Below, in pieces: positions 10,251 through 17,682 of a stretch of DNA of 64,000 nucleotides (within the stretch, counting starts at the first letter, position 1; every line of letters begins with the position of its first letter). The notes below the pieces were generated by a model. That model was not told the origin of the DNA and did no database searches. It saw nothing but the letters and a program-made list of their open reading frames with translations. Both the position numbers and the translations under genes were made by a program. This stretch comes from Paenibacillus sp. (GTDB lineage: Bacteria > Bacillota > Bacilli > Paenibacillales > YIM-B00363). Location of the stretch: contig NZ_DASQNA010000008.1 of NCBI RefSeq assembly GCF_035645195.1, positions 1 to 64,000 on the forward strand. Direction: 5' to 3'.

Positions 10251-10300
10251 CGCGCCGCTCCCCCTCGCGCCGCTCCCCCTCGCGCCGCTCCCCCTCGCGG
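10251..10300. repeat. 15-bp tandem repeat (three units)
   Basis: CGCGCCGCTCCCCCT occurs three times in direct succession (10251-10295), followed by CGCGG. It starts at the stop codon of the PBP gene and probably arose by slippage. Confidence 0.9.
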
Positions 10301-10416
10301 CTTGGACGGTTGATGCTGAAAACTGTCACCGTCAATGTTATAATAAAGTCTATGTGGTTGAGAGAACCTATCAGATACGCCGCTGTATGGGGGAGTTCGA
10401 GCTAGGGGGACGAAAC

Positions 10417-11763
10417 GTGAGCACGCTCATGCTCTATTTGTTTTACTTTTTCACGTTTTACGCGTTTTTGCCGGGATTGATCAGCCGCCTGTTCGGCTAC
10501 CGCGTGCTGAAACGAGGAATGTCCGAGCGCGATATCAGCCTGACGTTCGACGACGGACCCGACCCGGTGTACACGCCTCGCCTGCTCGATTTGCTGGGGC
10601 GGCACGGGATCAAGGCGACGTTCTTCGTCGTCGGCAAACACGCGGAGGCGCATCCGGACATCATTCTGCGCATGCACCAAGAGGGTCACTCGATCGGCAT
10701 ACATAACTACCTGCACCGGAGCAATTGGTTGATGCGGCCGAAGTCGGTCGCGAAGCAAATTCGGATGACGTCGGAGCTGATCGAGCGCATTACCGGTACA
10801 AAGCCGCGCTTTTACAGACCGCCGTGGGGCATTATGAATTTGTTCGATTTCGCGAGCCGCCACCAGCTGCAGATCGTCCTCTGGTCGATGATGGCCGGCG
10901 ACTGGCGCAAGTCGACCGGCGCGGCGAAGATCGAATCGCGCATGCTGAAGCGGCTTTCGGGCGGCACGATTTATCTGCTGCACGACTGCGGGAACACGTT
11001 CGGCGCGGATCTCGAAGCGCCGGCGAACACGATCGAAGCGCTGGAGCGGTTCATCCCGGCGGCGCTCGACCGGGGCTACCGGTTCGTCCGCGTGGACGAG
11101 TTGGCCGATGCCTACGCGAAAGCGGCGCAGCGCAAAGCGCATCCCGTCCGGAAGGCGCTGGTCGCGGCGTTCTTGTTCTGGGAGCGGTGCTTCCACGCGG
11201 CGTTCCGGCTGCAGGCGGCGATTCCGGAAGATCCGAAGAGCTTCCTGTTTTACCGCATCACGTCGTATCACGGCGAGACGATTCCGCTGTCCGAAGGCGA
11301 GGCGCTGAGGTCCGGGGACACCGTCGTAGAGCTGCACATGAACAACGAGCTTCTGTACGAATTCGGCCGCAACGCCAGATCGCCGGTGCAGCTCGCGATT
11401 CAGCTCATTCGCGCGATGGAGAAAACGATGCCGAAGCTGGCGGCGTCGCTGCTGCTGCGCAAGGATGTTTCGTCTATTAAAGCGGTGCTCGGCACGTCGA
11501 TGGTCAACCGGGGCGTGGAGCAGTTCGGCTTTACGATCGCCGATTTGCCGCGCGGGTGGTTTGCGTTCGCAACGCGCTTATATTTGAAATTTTTGTTATC
11601 CGTCATTCACCCGCAAGGCAAAGACAGGCTCGGCCAGCGCGCAGAGATGCTGGTGCCGAAACGCATCGCCATTTCGATGAAAGAAATGACCAAACGATAC
11701 GGCGAGACGGTCACGCAGGTCGCCGCAGGCGCGGCGGATCGGGCCGACGGCAGGCTCGCGTAA
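10417..11763 (+). CDS. Polysaccharide deacetylase (NodB domain) with YkoP-like C-terminal domain
   Basis: This protein of about 448 aa has one N-terminal membrane segment (TLMLYLFYFFTFYAFLPG) and an outward-facing NodB domain. The metal/catalytic motifs are LTFDDGPDP and HNYLH, and RPPWG and LLHDC follow. Family members remove acetyl groups from peptidoglycan or related glycans. The C-terminal half (about residues 245-430) resembles the YkoP-type extension. The start is taken as GTG 10417 behind AGGGGGAC; ATG 10429 is an alternative. A TATAAT box at 10339-10344 suggests its own promoter, but no convincing -35 is seen. Confidence 0.88.
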   Translation: MSTLMLYLFYFFTFYAFLPGLISRLFGYRVLKRGMSERDISLTFDDGPDPVYTPRLLDLLGRHGIKATFFVVGKHAEAHPDIILRMHQEGHSIGIHNYLHRSNWLMRPKSVAKQIRMTSELIERITGTKPRFYRPPWGIMNLFDFASRHQLQIVLWSMMAGDWRKSTGAAKIESRMLKRLSGGTIYLLHDCGNTFGADLEAPANTIEALERFIPAALDRGYRFVRVDELADAYAKAAQRKAHPVRKALVAAFLFWERCFHAAFRLQAAIPEDPKSFLFYRITSYHGETIPLSEGEALRSGDTVVELHMNNELLYEFGRNARSPVQLAIQLIRAMEKTMPKLAASLLLRKDVSSIKAVLGTSMVNRGVEQFGFTIADLPRGWFAFATRLYLKFLLSVIHPQGKDRLGQRAEMLVPKRIAISMKEMTKRYGETVTQVAAGAADRADGRLA

Positions 11764-11804
11764 TGGCGCGCGTCGGCGGCCGGAACGAAAAATCGTAAAC
11801 GGCA

Positions 11805-11845
11805 AGCGTCCCTTCCGAACTCGGGAGGGGCGCTTTTTCTTTCTT
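11805..11845 (+). terminator. Intrinsic terminator after the deacetylase gene
   Basis: AGCGTCCCTTCC pairs with GGGAGGGGCGCT (two G-U pairs), followed by TTTTTCTTTCTT. Confidence 0.8.
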
Positions 11846-11940
11846 ACACCCTGTGTCAGTAAAGGGATCATAGACTCTCGTGTAGAAAGCAACTCGTAGA
11901 GCGGAACCGAAACGGCCGGCTTACGTCGAGGAGGGCGAGC

Positions 11941-12297
11941 ATGGGAGCGAAATACGGAACAGGCGTGTTGAAGCAGGAAATCGTAAAAATTTACAACTCG
12001 ATCAATCAAGAAATTTTCGGCATCGGCATCAAATCACAGCGCATCGAAGTCGTCGGCGATAAGGTGTTTATTTTCGCGACGCATAAGCGAATCCCTGCCT
12101 TGAAAATTCTCGACGCGGACCACCGGAGCTTGACGGCGAGCGTCGATATGCTGCTGATGGAGGCGAACAAGCGGATGCTGAAGGAACAGCTCGAACGTCA
12201 GCTCGGCCTCGAGGTGCTTTCCGTGTTCAAGGATTACGACCCGAAGACGGAGCATTCGGGCACGATCATCGTGTTTGCGGAGTCGGTTGACGCTTAA
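11941..12297 (+). CDS. DUF2294 / MpsC family protein
   Basis: This 118-aa soluble protein matches the DUF2294 family, annotated as MpsC of the membrane-potential-generating system described in Staphylococcus aureus, where MpsABC supports sodium and bicarbonate handling. The visible family pattern is LKQEIVKIYNSINQEIFGIGIKS followed by LEVLSVFKDYDPKTEHSGTIIVF. The mpsA and mpsB partners are not adjacent, so the family assignment is firmer than the role. The ATG at 11941 follows CGAGGAGGGCGAGC. Confidence 0.82.
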   Translation: MGAKYGTGVLKQEIVKIYNSINQEIFGIGIKSQRIEVVGDKVFIFATHKRIPALKILDADHRSLTASVDMLLMEANKRMLKEQLERQLGLEVLSVFKDYDPKTEHSGTIIVFAESVDA

Positions 12298-12313
12298 CTT
12301 TGCGGTAGTTAAA

Positions 12314-12330
12314 TGTTAAATAATATAACG
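12314..12330. promoter_or_regulatory. Candidate GlnR/TnrA box upstream of the Nif3-ABC operon
   Basis: TGTTAAATAATATAACG matches the TGTNA-N7-TNACA consensus except for its last base. It lies about 28 bp upstream of the -35 element at 12358. The region is AT-rich, so a chance match is possible. Confidence 0.4.
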
Positions 12331-12357
12331 CAATTTTCATAATTTTTTGCAAGAGGC

Positions 12358-12386
12358 TTGACTATTGGAATGATCTGCGTTACATT
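12358..12386 (+). promoter_or_regulatory. SigA-type promoter of the Nif3-ABC leader
   Basis: TTGACT (12358-12363) and TACATT (12381-12386) are separated by exactly 17 bp, with an AT-rich tract upstream. The predicted start is near 12393, about 250 bases before the first gene. Confidence 0.7.
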
Positions 12387-12392
12387 TACTAA

Positions 12393-12608
12393 CAACAAGG
12401 AGATACGACCTTGGATTGCGAGAGGTAACCGGTTTGCGATCGGCTCGAGATACGATCCTTCTGCGGAAAAGATCGAATCTCCGTCGCAGCAAACTCCATT
12501 ATACATAGCAGGTAATAGAGAACTCCGCGTACGGAGCGCTTTAAAACCGCTAATTGTGACATATCTGGGGCGACAAGGCCCACGTATGCTCATAATTGCG
12601 GTTTTTTT
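12393..12608 (+). promoter_or_regulatory. Structured 5' leader of unknown class (candidate riboswitch or attenuator)
   Basis: The leader lies between a good promoter and an intrinsic terminator and precedes a transporter operon. Visible helices: CAAGG/CCTTG around 12397-12415, a GATCG/CGATC pair, CTGCG/CGCAG near 12460-12490 and the hairpin CTCCG-CGTA-CGGAG near 12524-12537. GGAGAT near 12400 can also pair with ATCTCC near 12477, so alternative folds are plausible. I see no signature of T-box, TPP, SAM, lysine, purine, glycine, guanidine-I or c-di-GMP leaders. A free small RNA is an alternative. Confidence 0.45.
12546..12608 (+). terminator. Intrinsic terminator at the end of the leader
   Basis: ACCGC(T)AATTGTGA at 12546-12559 pairs with TCATAATTGCGGT at 12590-12602 (one bulge, one G-U pair), followed by seven T residues. 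About 30 bases lie in the loop, including GGGGCGACAAGGCCC, which can form a small inner hairpin. Confidence 0.75.
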
Positions 12609-12646
12609 GCATTCTTTGTTGCCCAGACCCCGAGAGGTGAATGCGA

Positions 12647-13690
12647 ATGACCGTGGATCGGTCCGAAACGAATGTGGAAAGCGTGCTTCTCGCGCTGAAT
12701 CACATTTCCAAAGGAAGGATGGTGATGGATTGGAATGAAGTAACTTCCGGCACGAATCCGTACGTGGTCACGAAAACGTCGAACATCCCGGGCAAAAGCG
12801 TCATCGAAATTCCGGGACTCGTGTTCGGGGACAAACGGCAGCGCGTCTCCCGCATCGGCGTCGGCATGACGCTGACGGAGTCGATGATCGAGCTCGCCTC
12901 CGCGCTTCGGCTCGACGTGCTCGTCGTGCATCACCCGGTGGCCGAAGCCGCCAATTCGGGAGGCGTCCCGTTCGCGGATTACTTGCCGCTGTACGGGCTG
13001 TCGCTCATCGAAATGCACGAGGCGTTTCACGGGCTCCACCCGGGCCTTACGTTCCTGCACGGACATCGGAAGCTGAAAACCGACACCGCGTTCGGCGGCG
13101 TCCCGGGCAACGTGCTGCACAAAGGGGTGGCGTTCGACGACGTGCGGACGGCGGGCGACGTGCTGGCGCGCATCGCGGCGTGGATGGGGCGCGACGCCGA
13201 CGCCGGACTGCTCGAGGCGGAGCGGGCGATTCGCGGGGAGGCGACGCTCGAGGAAGCGACGCTCGCCAATCCGGCGATGCTGCTGGCCGGCCGTCCGGAC
13301 AGCCCGGTACGGCATGTGCTTCATTTTTTCCCGCATACCGGATTTTCGCTCGCGCATCTGGAGCAGGCGCTCGAGCTGTATCCCGAAACGGATACGATTA
13401 TCGTGAGCATCAGCCGGGTTCGGGAGGAGCACGCTTTCGTCGAGCTGGCGCGGCGCCGGGGGCTCAACTTCATCGTCGGCAATCCGCATTCGGTGGAAAT
13501 TTGGGAGAACGGCCTGCCGCTCGCTTATGCGCTGGAAATGCTGCTGCCGGACGCGGAGGTGTTCCTGCTGCGAGAGCGAATTACGGCGGTGCCGCTCCGG
13601 GACGTGGGGCACGCGAACATGGTTCGATACGGCAAGGCGATGGCGGAGACGCATCTCGTCTCCGGCGTCGGCAGCGCCGTGTACATATAA
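12647..13690 (+). CDS. Nif3-like dinuclear metal centre protein
   Basis: This 347-aa protein belongs to the NIF3/YbgI/YqfO superfamily, which forms toroidal hexamers with dinuclear metal sites; its biochemical role is unsettled. The key motif is LVVHHPVAEA (about residues 96-105). Other expected His/Glu ligands are plausible near the C-terminus (GNPHSVEIWENG) but diverge from YqfO. The ATG at 12647 is preferred over 12641, because AGAGGTG at 12633-12639 gives a proper spacer only for the former. It is first in a likely operon with an ABC importer, unlike the housekeeping yqfO locus, which suggests a substrate-specific hydrolytic or cofactor role. Confidence 0.82.
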   Translation: MTVDRSETNVESVLLALNHISKGRMVMDWNEVTSGTNPYVVTKTSNIPGKSVIEIPGLVFGDKRQRVSRIGVGMTLTESMIELASALRLDVLVVHHPVAEAANSGGVPFADYLPLYGLSLIEMHEAFHGLHPGLTFLHGHRKLKTDTAFGGVPGNVLHKGVAFDDVRTAGDVLARIAAWMGRDADAGLLEAERAIRGEATLEEATLANPAMLLAGRPDSPVRHVLHFFPHTGFSLAHLEQALELYPETDTIIVSISRVREEHAFVELARRRGLNFIVGNPHSVEIWENGLPLAYALEMLLPDAEVFLLRERITAVPLRDVGHANMVRYGKAMAETHLVSGVGSAVYI

Positions 13691-13715
13691 AAACATATTG
13701 GGAGGAAGAGAACGG

Positions 13716-14822
13716 ATGACGATGGGGAAATGGACGCGCATGGCAGGAGTAACGTTGTTGGCGGCGGCTTTGATCTGGGTGGCGGGCTGCGGCGCCGCAC
13801 AGACCGGCTCGGCGCCGGAGGAGGAGGCTCCGGCCGCGGAAGCGCCGGCTGCCGAAACGACGGCCGAGACGGCCGCGCCGGAGACGGAGCTGGCCGCCGA
13901 AGAGACGAAGGAACTGGTAACGGTCAAATTTTCGGAGGTTATCCGCTCGATTTTTTACGCGCCGCATTACGCCGCGATGTCGAAAGGTTTTTTCGAAGAG
14001 GAAGGCATCCTCGTCGACATGAACACGGCGCAGGGCTCCGACAAGGGGGCGGCCGCGCTCATCGCCGGCATAGCGGACATTTCGCTCGTCGGTCCGGAAA
14101 CGGCGATCTATATTTATAACCAAAAGGGCGACAAAACGTTGAAAATTTTCCACCAGTTGACGATAAAGGACGGTTCGTTCCTGCTCTCCCGCGAAAAGCT
14201 CGATTCGTTCGAATGGAGCGACCTGGAAGGGAAGTCGGTGCTCGGATGGAGACCGGGCAGCGCGCCGCAAATGGTCATGAACTCCATGCTGCTTCAAGAA
14301 GGCGTGAAGGCGGACGTCATCACGAACGTGGCGTCGCCCGCGATGGCCGGCGCGTTCGCGAGCGGTCAAGGCGATTTCATCCAGTTGTTCGAACCGGTCG
14401 CCTCGACGCTTGAAAAAGAAGGACAAGCGCATTACGTCGCGTCGATGGGCGAATCGTTCGGCGCGTTCCCGGAAACGTCGTACGTGGCCACATCCGATTA
14501 CATCGCGGCGAATCCGGACATCGTTCAGGGCTTCGTGAACGCAGTGGCGAAAGGGGCGGCTTGGCTGCAGACGGCGAGCGACGCGGAAATCGCCGAAGCG
14601 CTCATGCCGTTCTTCGAAGGAACGCCGGAAGATTTGATTTTGAACTCCGTCAACCGGTACAAGAGCCAAGACACGTGGCCGACGAAGCCGGAGATGACGG
14701 CGGAAGCGTTCGAAAAGCTCCAGACGACGCTGATCGAGAACGGCGTGCTGAAGGCCGAAGAAAAAATCGCGAACATGAATGACGTCGTCGACATGAGCTT
14801 CGTGAACAACCTCGGGGAGTGA
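13716..14822 (+). CDS. ABC transporter substrate-binding lipoprotein (NitT/TauT/THI5 type)
   Basis: This 368-aa secreted lipoprotein has a signal peptide ending VAGCG (lipobox Cys about residue 24), an Ala/Glu/Pro-rich linker, and a type 2 periplasmic-binding fold of the NMT1/SsuA group (FSEVIRSIFYAPHYAAMSKGFFEEEGI). Relatives bind taurine, sulfonates, nitrate, pyrimidine precursors or other small anions; the ligand is unknown. The ATG at 13716 follows GGGAGGAAGAG. It lies 25 bases after the Nif3-like gene, with the ATPase and permease genes immediately downstream. Confidence 0.9.
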   Translation: MTMGKWTRMAGVTLLAAALIWVAGCGAAQTGSAPEEEAPAAEAPAAETTAETAAPETELAAEETKELVTVKFSEVIRSIFYAPHYAAMSKGFFEEEGILVDMNTAQGSDKGAAALIAGIADISLVGPETAIYIYNQKGDKTLKIFHQLTIKDGSFLLSREKLDSFEWSDLEGKSVLGWRPGSAPQMVMNSMLLQEGVKADVITNVASPAMAGAFASGQGDFIQLFEPVASTLEKEGQAHYVASMGESFGAFPETSYVATSDYIAANPDIVQGFVNAVAKGAAWLQTASDAEIAEALMPFFEGTPEDLILNSVNRYKSQDTWPTKPEMTAEAFEKLQTTLIENGVLKAEEKIANMNDVVDMSFVNNLGE

Positions 14823-14828
14823 TCCGAA

Positions 14829-15608
14829 GTGGCGCAGATCGAACTGAAGAACGTCAGCCTCAACTATTTCACGGTCAAGCAGGAGACGGAGGCGCTGCGC
14901 GACATCGACGTCGCCGTGGACGCCGGAGAATTCATCAGCATCGTAGGGCCGAGCGGCTGCGGGAAGAGCACGCTGCTCTCCCTCGTCTCCGGCATGATCC
15001 GGCCGACGAAGGGGAAGGTGCTGATCGACGGCGCGGAAGTGAACGGCGTGTCGCCGAAGGTCGGGTATATGCTGCAGCATGACCATTTGTTCGAATGGCG
15101 CGACGTGTTGAGCAATTTGCTCGTCGGCGCGGAGGTGCGGCGGATGGACCTGAAGAAGGCCGAACGGAAGGCGCTCGAGCTGCTCGAGCGGTACGGCCTC
15201 GGCGGGTTCGCGAAGCATAACCCGTCGCAGCTGTCCGGCGGCATGCGGCAGCGGGTGGCGCTCATTCGGACGCTGGTGACGGAGCCGGACATCTTGCTGC
15301 TCGACGAGCCGTTCTCCGCGCTCGATTACCAGACCCGCCTGACGCTCGCGGACGAAATTTTCACTATCATCAAAGATCAGGGCAAAACGGCGGTGCTCGT
15401 GACGCATGACATTTCGGAGGCGATCTGCATGGGCGATCGGGTGATGGTCATGTCGAAGCGGCCGAGCACGATTTCCTCGATTTATTCGATCCGCTTCGAC
15501 GAGGGCGAAGGGCTGCTGCCGTGGCGGAAGCGGAGCGCGGCGCGGTACCCGCAATATTTCAACGATATTTGGAGGGAGCTGGAAGGCCATGTCGTCTCTG
15601 CCGGTTAG
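14829..15608 (+). CDS. ABC transporter ATP-binding protein (NitT/TauT type)
   Basis: This 259-aa cytoplasmic ATPase powers the import system. Walker A is GPSGCGKST (about residues 38-46), the signature is LSGGMRQR, Walker B is ILLLDEP and the switch His is in LVTHDISEA. The start is GTG 14829, six bases after the upstream stop. Its end overlaps the permease start by 20 bases, indicating translational coupling. Confidence 0.95.
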   Translation: MAQIELKNVSLNYFTVKQETEALRDIDVAVDAGEFISIVGPSGCGKSTLLSLVSGMIRPTKGKVLIDGAEVNGVSPKVGYMLQHDHLFEWRDVLSNLLVGAEVRRMDLKKAERKALELLERYGLGGFAKHNPSQLSGGMRQRVALIRTLVTEPDILLLDEPFSALDYQTRLTLADEIFTIIKDQGKTAVLVTHDISEAICMGDRVMVMSKRPSTISSIYSIRFDEGEGLLPWRKRSAARYPQYFNDIWRELEGHVVSAG

Positions 15609-16461
15609 AGAGCCGATGACGCCGGAAGCCGCGGCCGTCGCCGCCGCCGCGCGGAAGCCGGCCGCGTCGCCGCAGTACGAAGCGTTCCTGCGGGCGCATC
15701 GGCGGAACGTCAGGTCGGTCCGCGTTGCCCGGCTCGGTGTGCTCGCCTTCGTGCTCGCGCTCTGGGAAATCGCGGCGAACGTCCGCTGGGTCGACCCGAT
15801 GCTGACGAGCCAGCCGTCGCGTCTTGCGAACGCGTTCCGGCAGCTGGCGTTCGAAGGGACGCTGTTTCACCATGCGTGGGTGACGAGCCTCGAGACGGTC
15901 ATCGGCATCGCGGTGTCGATGACGCTCGGCACGTTGATCGCGGTGCTGTTCTGGTGGTCGACCTACGCGTCGAAGGTGCTCGAGCCGTACGTCGTCGTGT
16001 TGAACGCGCTGCCGAAGGTGGCGCTCGGGCCGATCTTTTACATTTGGCTCGGGGAGAAGTATTCGATCTACGGCATGGCGATCGCGATCTCGATCATCGT
16101 GACGATCATGATGATCGAGAGCGGGTTCAGGGAAATCAGCCGCACGAAGCTGAAGCTGATGGAGTCGCTCGGCGCCAGCCGGTTCCAAATGCTCCGGATG
16201 GTGCTGCTGCCCGCGAGCGTGCCGAACGTCATCGCGACGCTGAAGGTGAACGTGGGCCTCACGCTCGTCGGGGTCGTGATGGGGGAGTTTCTGTCGTCGA
16301 AGGCGGGACTCGGGTATTTGATCATTTACGGCGGCCAAGTGTTCCAGATGGACCTCGTCATGGTCAGCATCATGCTGCTTGCGGCGCTGTCGATCGTGCT
16401 GTACGGCATCGTGTCCGCCGCGGGGCATTATGCGCTGAAGAAGACGCATTTCGAGGCGTAG
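15589..16461 (+). CDS. ABC transporter permease (NitT/TauT, SsuC-like)
   Basis: This 290-aa membrane protein has about six membrane segments and the binding-protein-dependent transport domain. The EAA loop region reads LMESLGASRFQMLRMVLLPASVPNV. The first 45 residues are soluble and Ala-rich. The ATG at 15589 overlaps the ATPase gene by 20 bases, behind GGAGGGAGCTGG. It completes a one-permease importer, with a GC-rich hairpin about 20 bp after the stop. Confidence 0.94.
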   Translation: MSSLPVREPMTPEAAAVAAAARKPAASPQYEAFLRAHRRNVRSVRVARLGVLAFVLALWEIAANVRWVDPMLTSQPSRLANAFRQLAFEGTLFHHAWVTSLETVIGIAVSMTLGTLIAVLFWWSTYASKVLEPYVVVLNALPKVALGPIFYIWLGEKYSIYGMAIAISIIVTIMMIESGFREISRTKLKLMESLGASRFQMLRMVLLPASVPNVIATLKVNVGLTLVGVVMGEFLSSKAGLGYLIIYGGQVFQMDLVMVSIMLLAALSIVLYGIVSAAGHYALKKTHFEA

Positions 16462-16480
16462 CGCGCGGATCATGCGCCGA

Positions 16481-16520
16481 AGGCGCCCCTCTCCCGCGAC
16501 CGGCGGGGAGGGGCGCTTGG
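16481..16520. terminator. GC-rich hairpin after the ABC operon
   Basis: GCGCCCCTCTCCC pairs with GGGGAGGGGCGC (one bulge). There is no clear T-tract, so termination strength is uncertain. It lies between convergent genes. Confidence 0.5.
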
Positions 16521-16545
16521 CGTTAGGTGGGGGCGCCGCGGCGGC

Positions 16546-16626
16546 GAAATAGTCGGAGTTTCTCCGACGAAATGGCGGCGCGGGCGCTGAATCGTAGGAA
16601 TAGCCGGAGTTTCTCCGACTATTTCG
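16546..16626. repeat. Two copies of a palindromic AATAGTCGGAG intergenic element
   Basis: GAAATAGTCGGAGTTTCTCC at 16546 and GAATAGCCGGAGTTTCTCC near 16598 each continue into a matching right arm (CGACGAAAT and CGACTATTTCG). Each copy folds as a stem (AGTCGGAG/CTCCGACT) with a short loop. The second copy overlaps the stop codon of the minus-strand gene that follows. The pattern suggests a dispersed REP-like element. Confidence 0.75.
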
Positions 16627-17332
16627 CTTCGCGAGCGACGCCCGCTTCATTCCGCTCGACTTCGAGCTCTTGCAGCACGGCTTTGCCGAAATGGCCGAGC
16701 GTGCCGTCCGCGAACGATTGCAGCACGCCCGCGGCGACGACGGCCTGCGCGGCGGCGGCGAATTCGGCCGGCAGACCCGCCGAACGAAGATCCTCGGCGA
16801 TGCGCAGGCCGGCCTCCAAGGCGCGCTTCGTCGCGATCGTGTTGCACGCGAGCACCCATCGTTCGTCGCCGGCGATCACCCGGCCGAGCGCGCCGACGAG
16901 CGGCTCGAGCAGCGCCCGATGCTCCTCGTCGTCGGTGACGAGCAGCGCCGTTCTGCCGGCTTGCAGCGCCTTCGCGCTGCCGATGAGCTTCAGCGGAATC
17001 CAGCGATGGTCCGGGCAAGCGGCGCGCAGCTCGGCCGTGTCGACGAGCGTCGCCGTGTTGACGAGCGCGGCGTCCGGCCGGATATGAGGGGCGAGCCGCT
17101 CGCGGTACAAGGGCACGACTTCGCCGGCGGGCACCGCGAGGAACACGAGGTCCGCTTCGGATAACCGCGAGATCGGCACGGCGGCGGCGCCGGGAAGCTC
17201 CTTCGCCAGCGCGGCGGCTTTCGTTTCGGAGCGGCTGACGAGCAGCAGGCGTTCGGCGGGCAAGCGCCGAGCGAGCTCGACGCCCAATTGGCCTAAGCCG
17301 ACGACGGCGACGGTTGGCAGCGTGTCATGCAT
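16619..17332 (-). CDS. NAD(P)-binding oxidoreductase (ProC/F420-NADP reductase-like fold)
   Basis: This 237-aa protein starts with a Rossmann motif (VAVVGLGQLGVELARRL) and has the layout of pyrroline-5-carboxylate reductase or F420-dependent NADP oxidoreductase (LVFLAVPAGEVVPLY), with an all-helical C-terminal half. The substrate is unknown. The start is ATG 17332, with GGAGGAGG about 8 bases upstream; a longer reading to 17383 has no ribosome site. A GCATGCAATATACC operator-like sequence lies in its promoter region, linking it to the GntR locus. The stop codon lies inside a repeat element. Confidence 0.75.
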   Translation of the reverse strand: MHDTLPTVAVVGLGQLGVELARRLPAERLLLVSRSETKAAALAKELPGAAAVPISRLSEADLVFLAVPAGEVVPLYRERLAPHIRPDAALVNTATLVDTAELRAACPDHRWIPLKLIGSAKALQAGRTALLVTDDEEHRALLEPLVGALGRVIAGDERWVLACNTIATKRALEAGLRIAEDLRSAGLPAEFAAAAQAVVAAGVLQSFADGTLGHFGKAVLQELEVERNEAGVAREAK

Positions 17333-17364
17333 GGCAAAACCTCCTCCAGGGAGTAAATTCGTAT

Positions 17365-17385
17365 TTTGCATGCAATATACCACAA
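17365..17385. promoter_or_regulatory. Degenerate GntR operator-like site A
   Basis: TTTGCATGCAATATACCAC retains the right half (AATATACCA) of the sites at 19868 and 22132 but has a diverged left half. It lies 33-53 bases upstream of the minus-strand oxidoreductase start. Confidence 0.45.
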
Positions 17386-17518
17386 ATCAGCACGAACGGC
17401 AGTCGCTTTTTCATAATCCAGGCGAGAGTCGCGCTGCAATAGTTATGGATTCAGGCGAGAGCAGCGGGCGGACGGCATCGCGGTCCTTCCTGACGACACA
17501 AATTCGGGCTCATGTCAT

Positions 17519-17532
17519 TGAAAACGCTTTGA
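17519..17532. promoter_or_regulatory. Candidate CcpA cre site
   Basis: TGAAAACGCTTTGA differs from the cre consensus (TGAAARCGYTTTCA) by one base. It lies about 150 bp upstream of the first permease gene, so carbon catabolite control of the locus is plausible. Confidence 0.5.
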
Positions 17533-17586
17533 AAATGTAAGATTCAAGGAATATAACCGCCCAACTAAATAGAATTTTCAGAAAAT

Positions 17587-17608
17587 AATTGTATACAATA
17601 CACCAAAA
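17587..17608. promoter_or_regulatory. GntR operator-like site B
   Basis: ATTGTATACAAT is a perfect 12-bp palindrome that continues into ACACCAAAA, matching the GTATACAATATACCAAA core of sites C and D with one change. It lies about 75 bp upstream of the permease start. The rest of the 17400-17680 interval holds the cre-like site and AT-rich promoter-like sequence but no gene. Confidence 0.6.
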
Positions 17609-17682
17609 CTATATTCAGAGCGTTAATATTATGCTAATATTTTGTCCGAGGGCCAATAAACTGGACAAGTCGAGGGATGCGG

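Noticed and set aside
8341-11763. A single 1140-codon frame spanning the PBP region and the deacetylase
   Set aside because: The first two thirds is an Arg/Gly/Ala-rich shadow of the PBP gene in another frame. Only the part after about 10417 shows deacetylase motifs, and a ribosome site lies there.
12393-12608. Guanidine, TPP or other known riboswitch in front of the NitT/TauT-type operon
   Set aside because: I looked for the conserved strings of ykkC, TPP, SAM, lysine, glycine, purine and T-box leaders and found none.
12358-12738. A 126-codon frame over the Nif3 leader
   Set aside because: It starts at the -35 element, runs through the terminator hairpin and has no ribosome site; the region is better explained as leader RNA.
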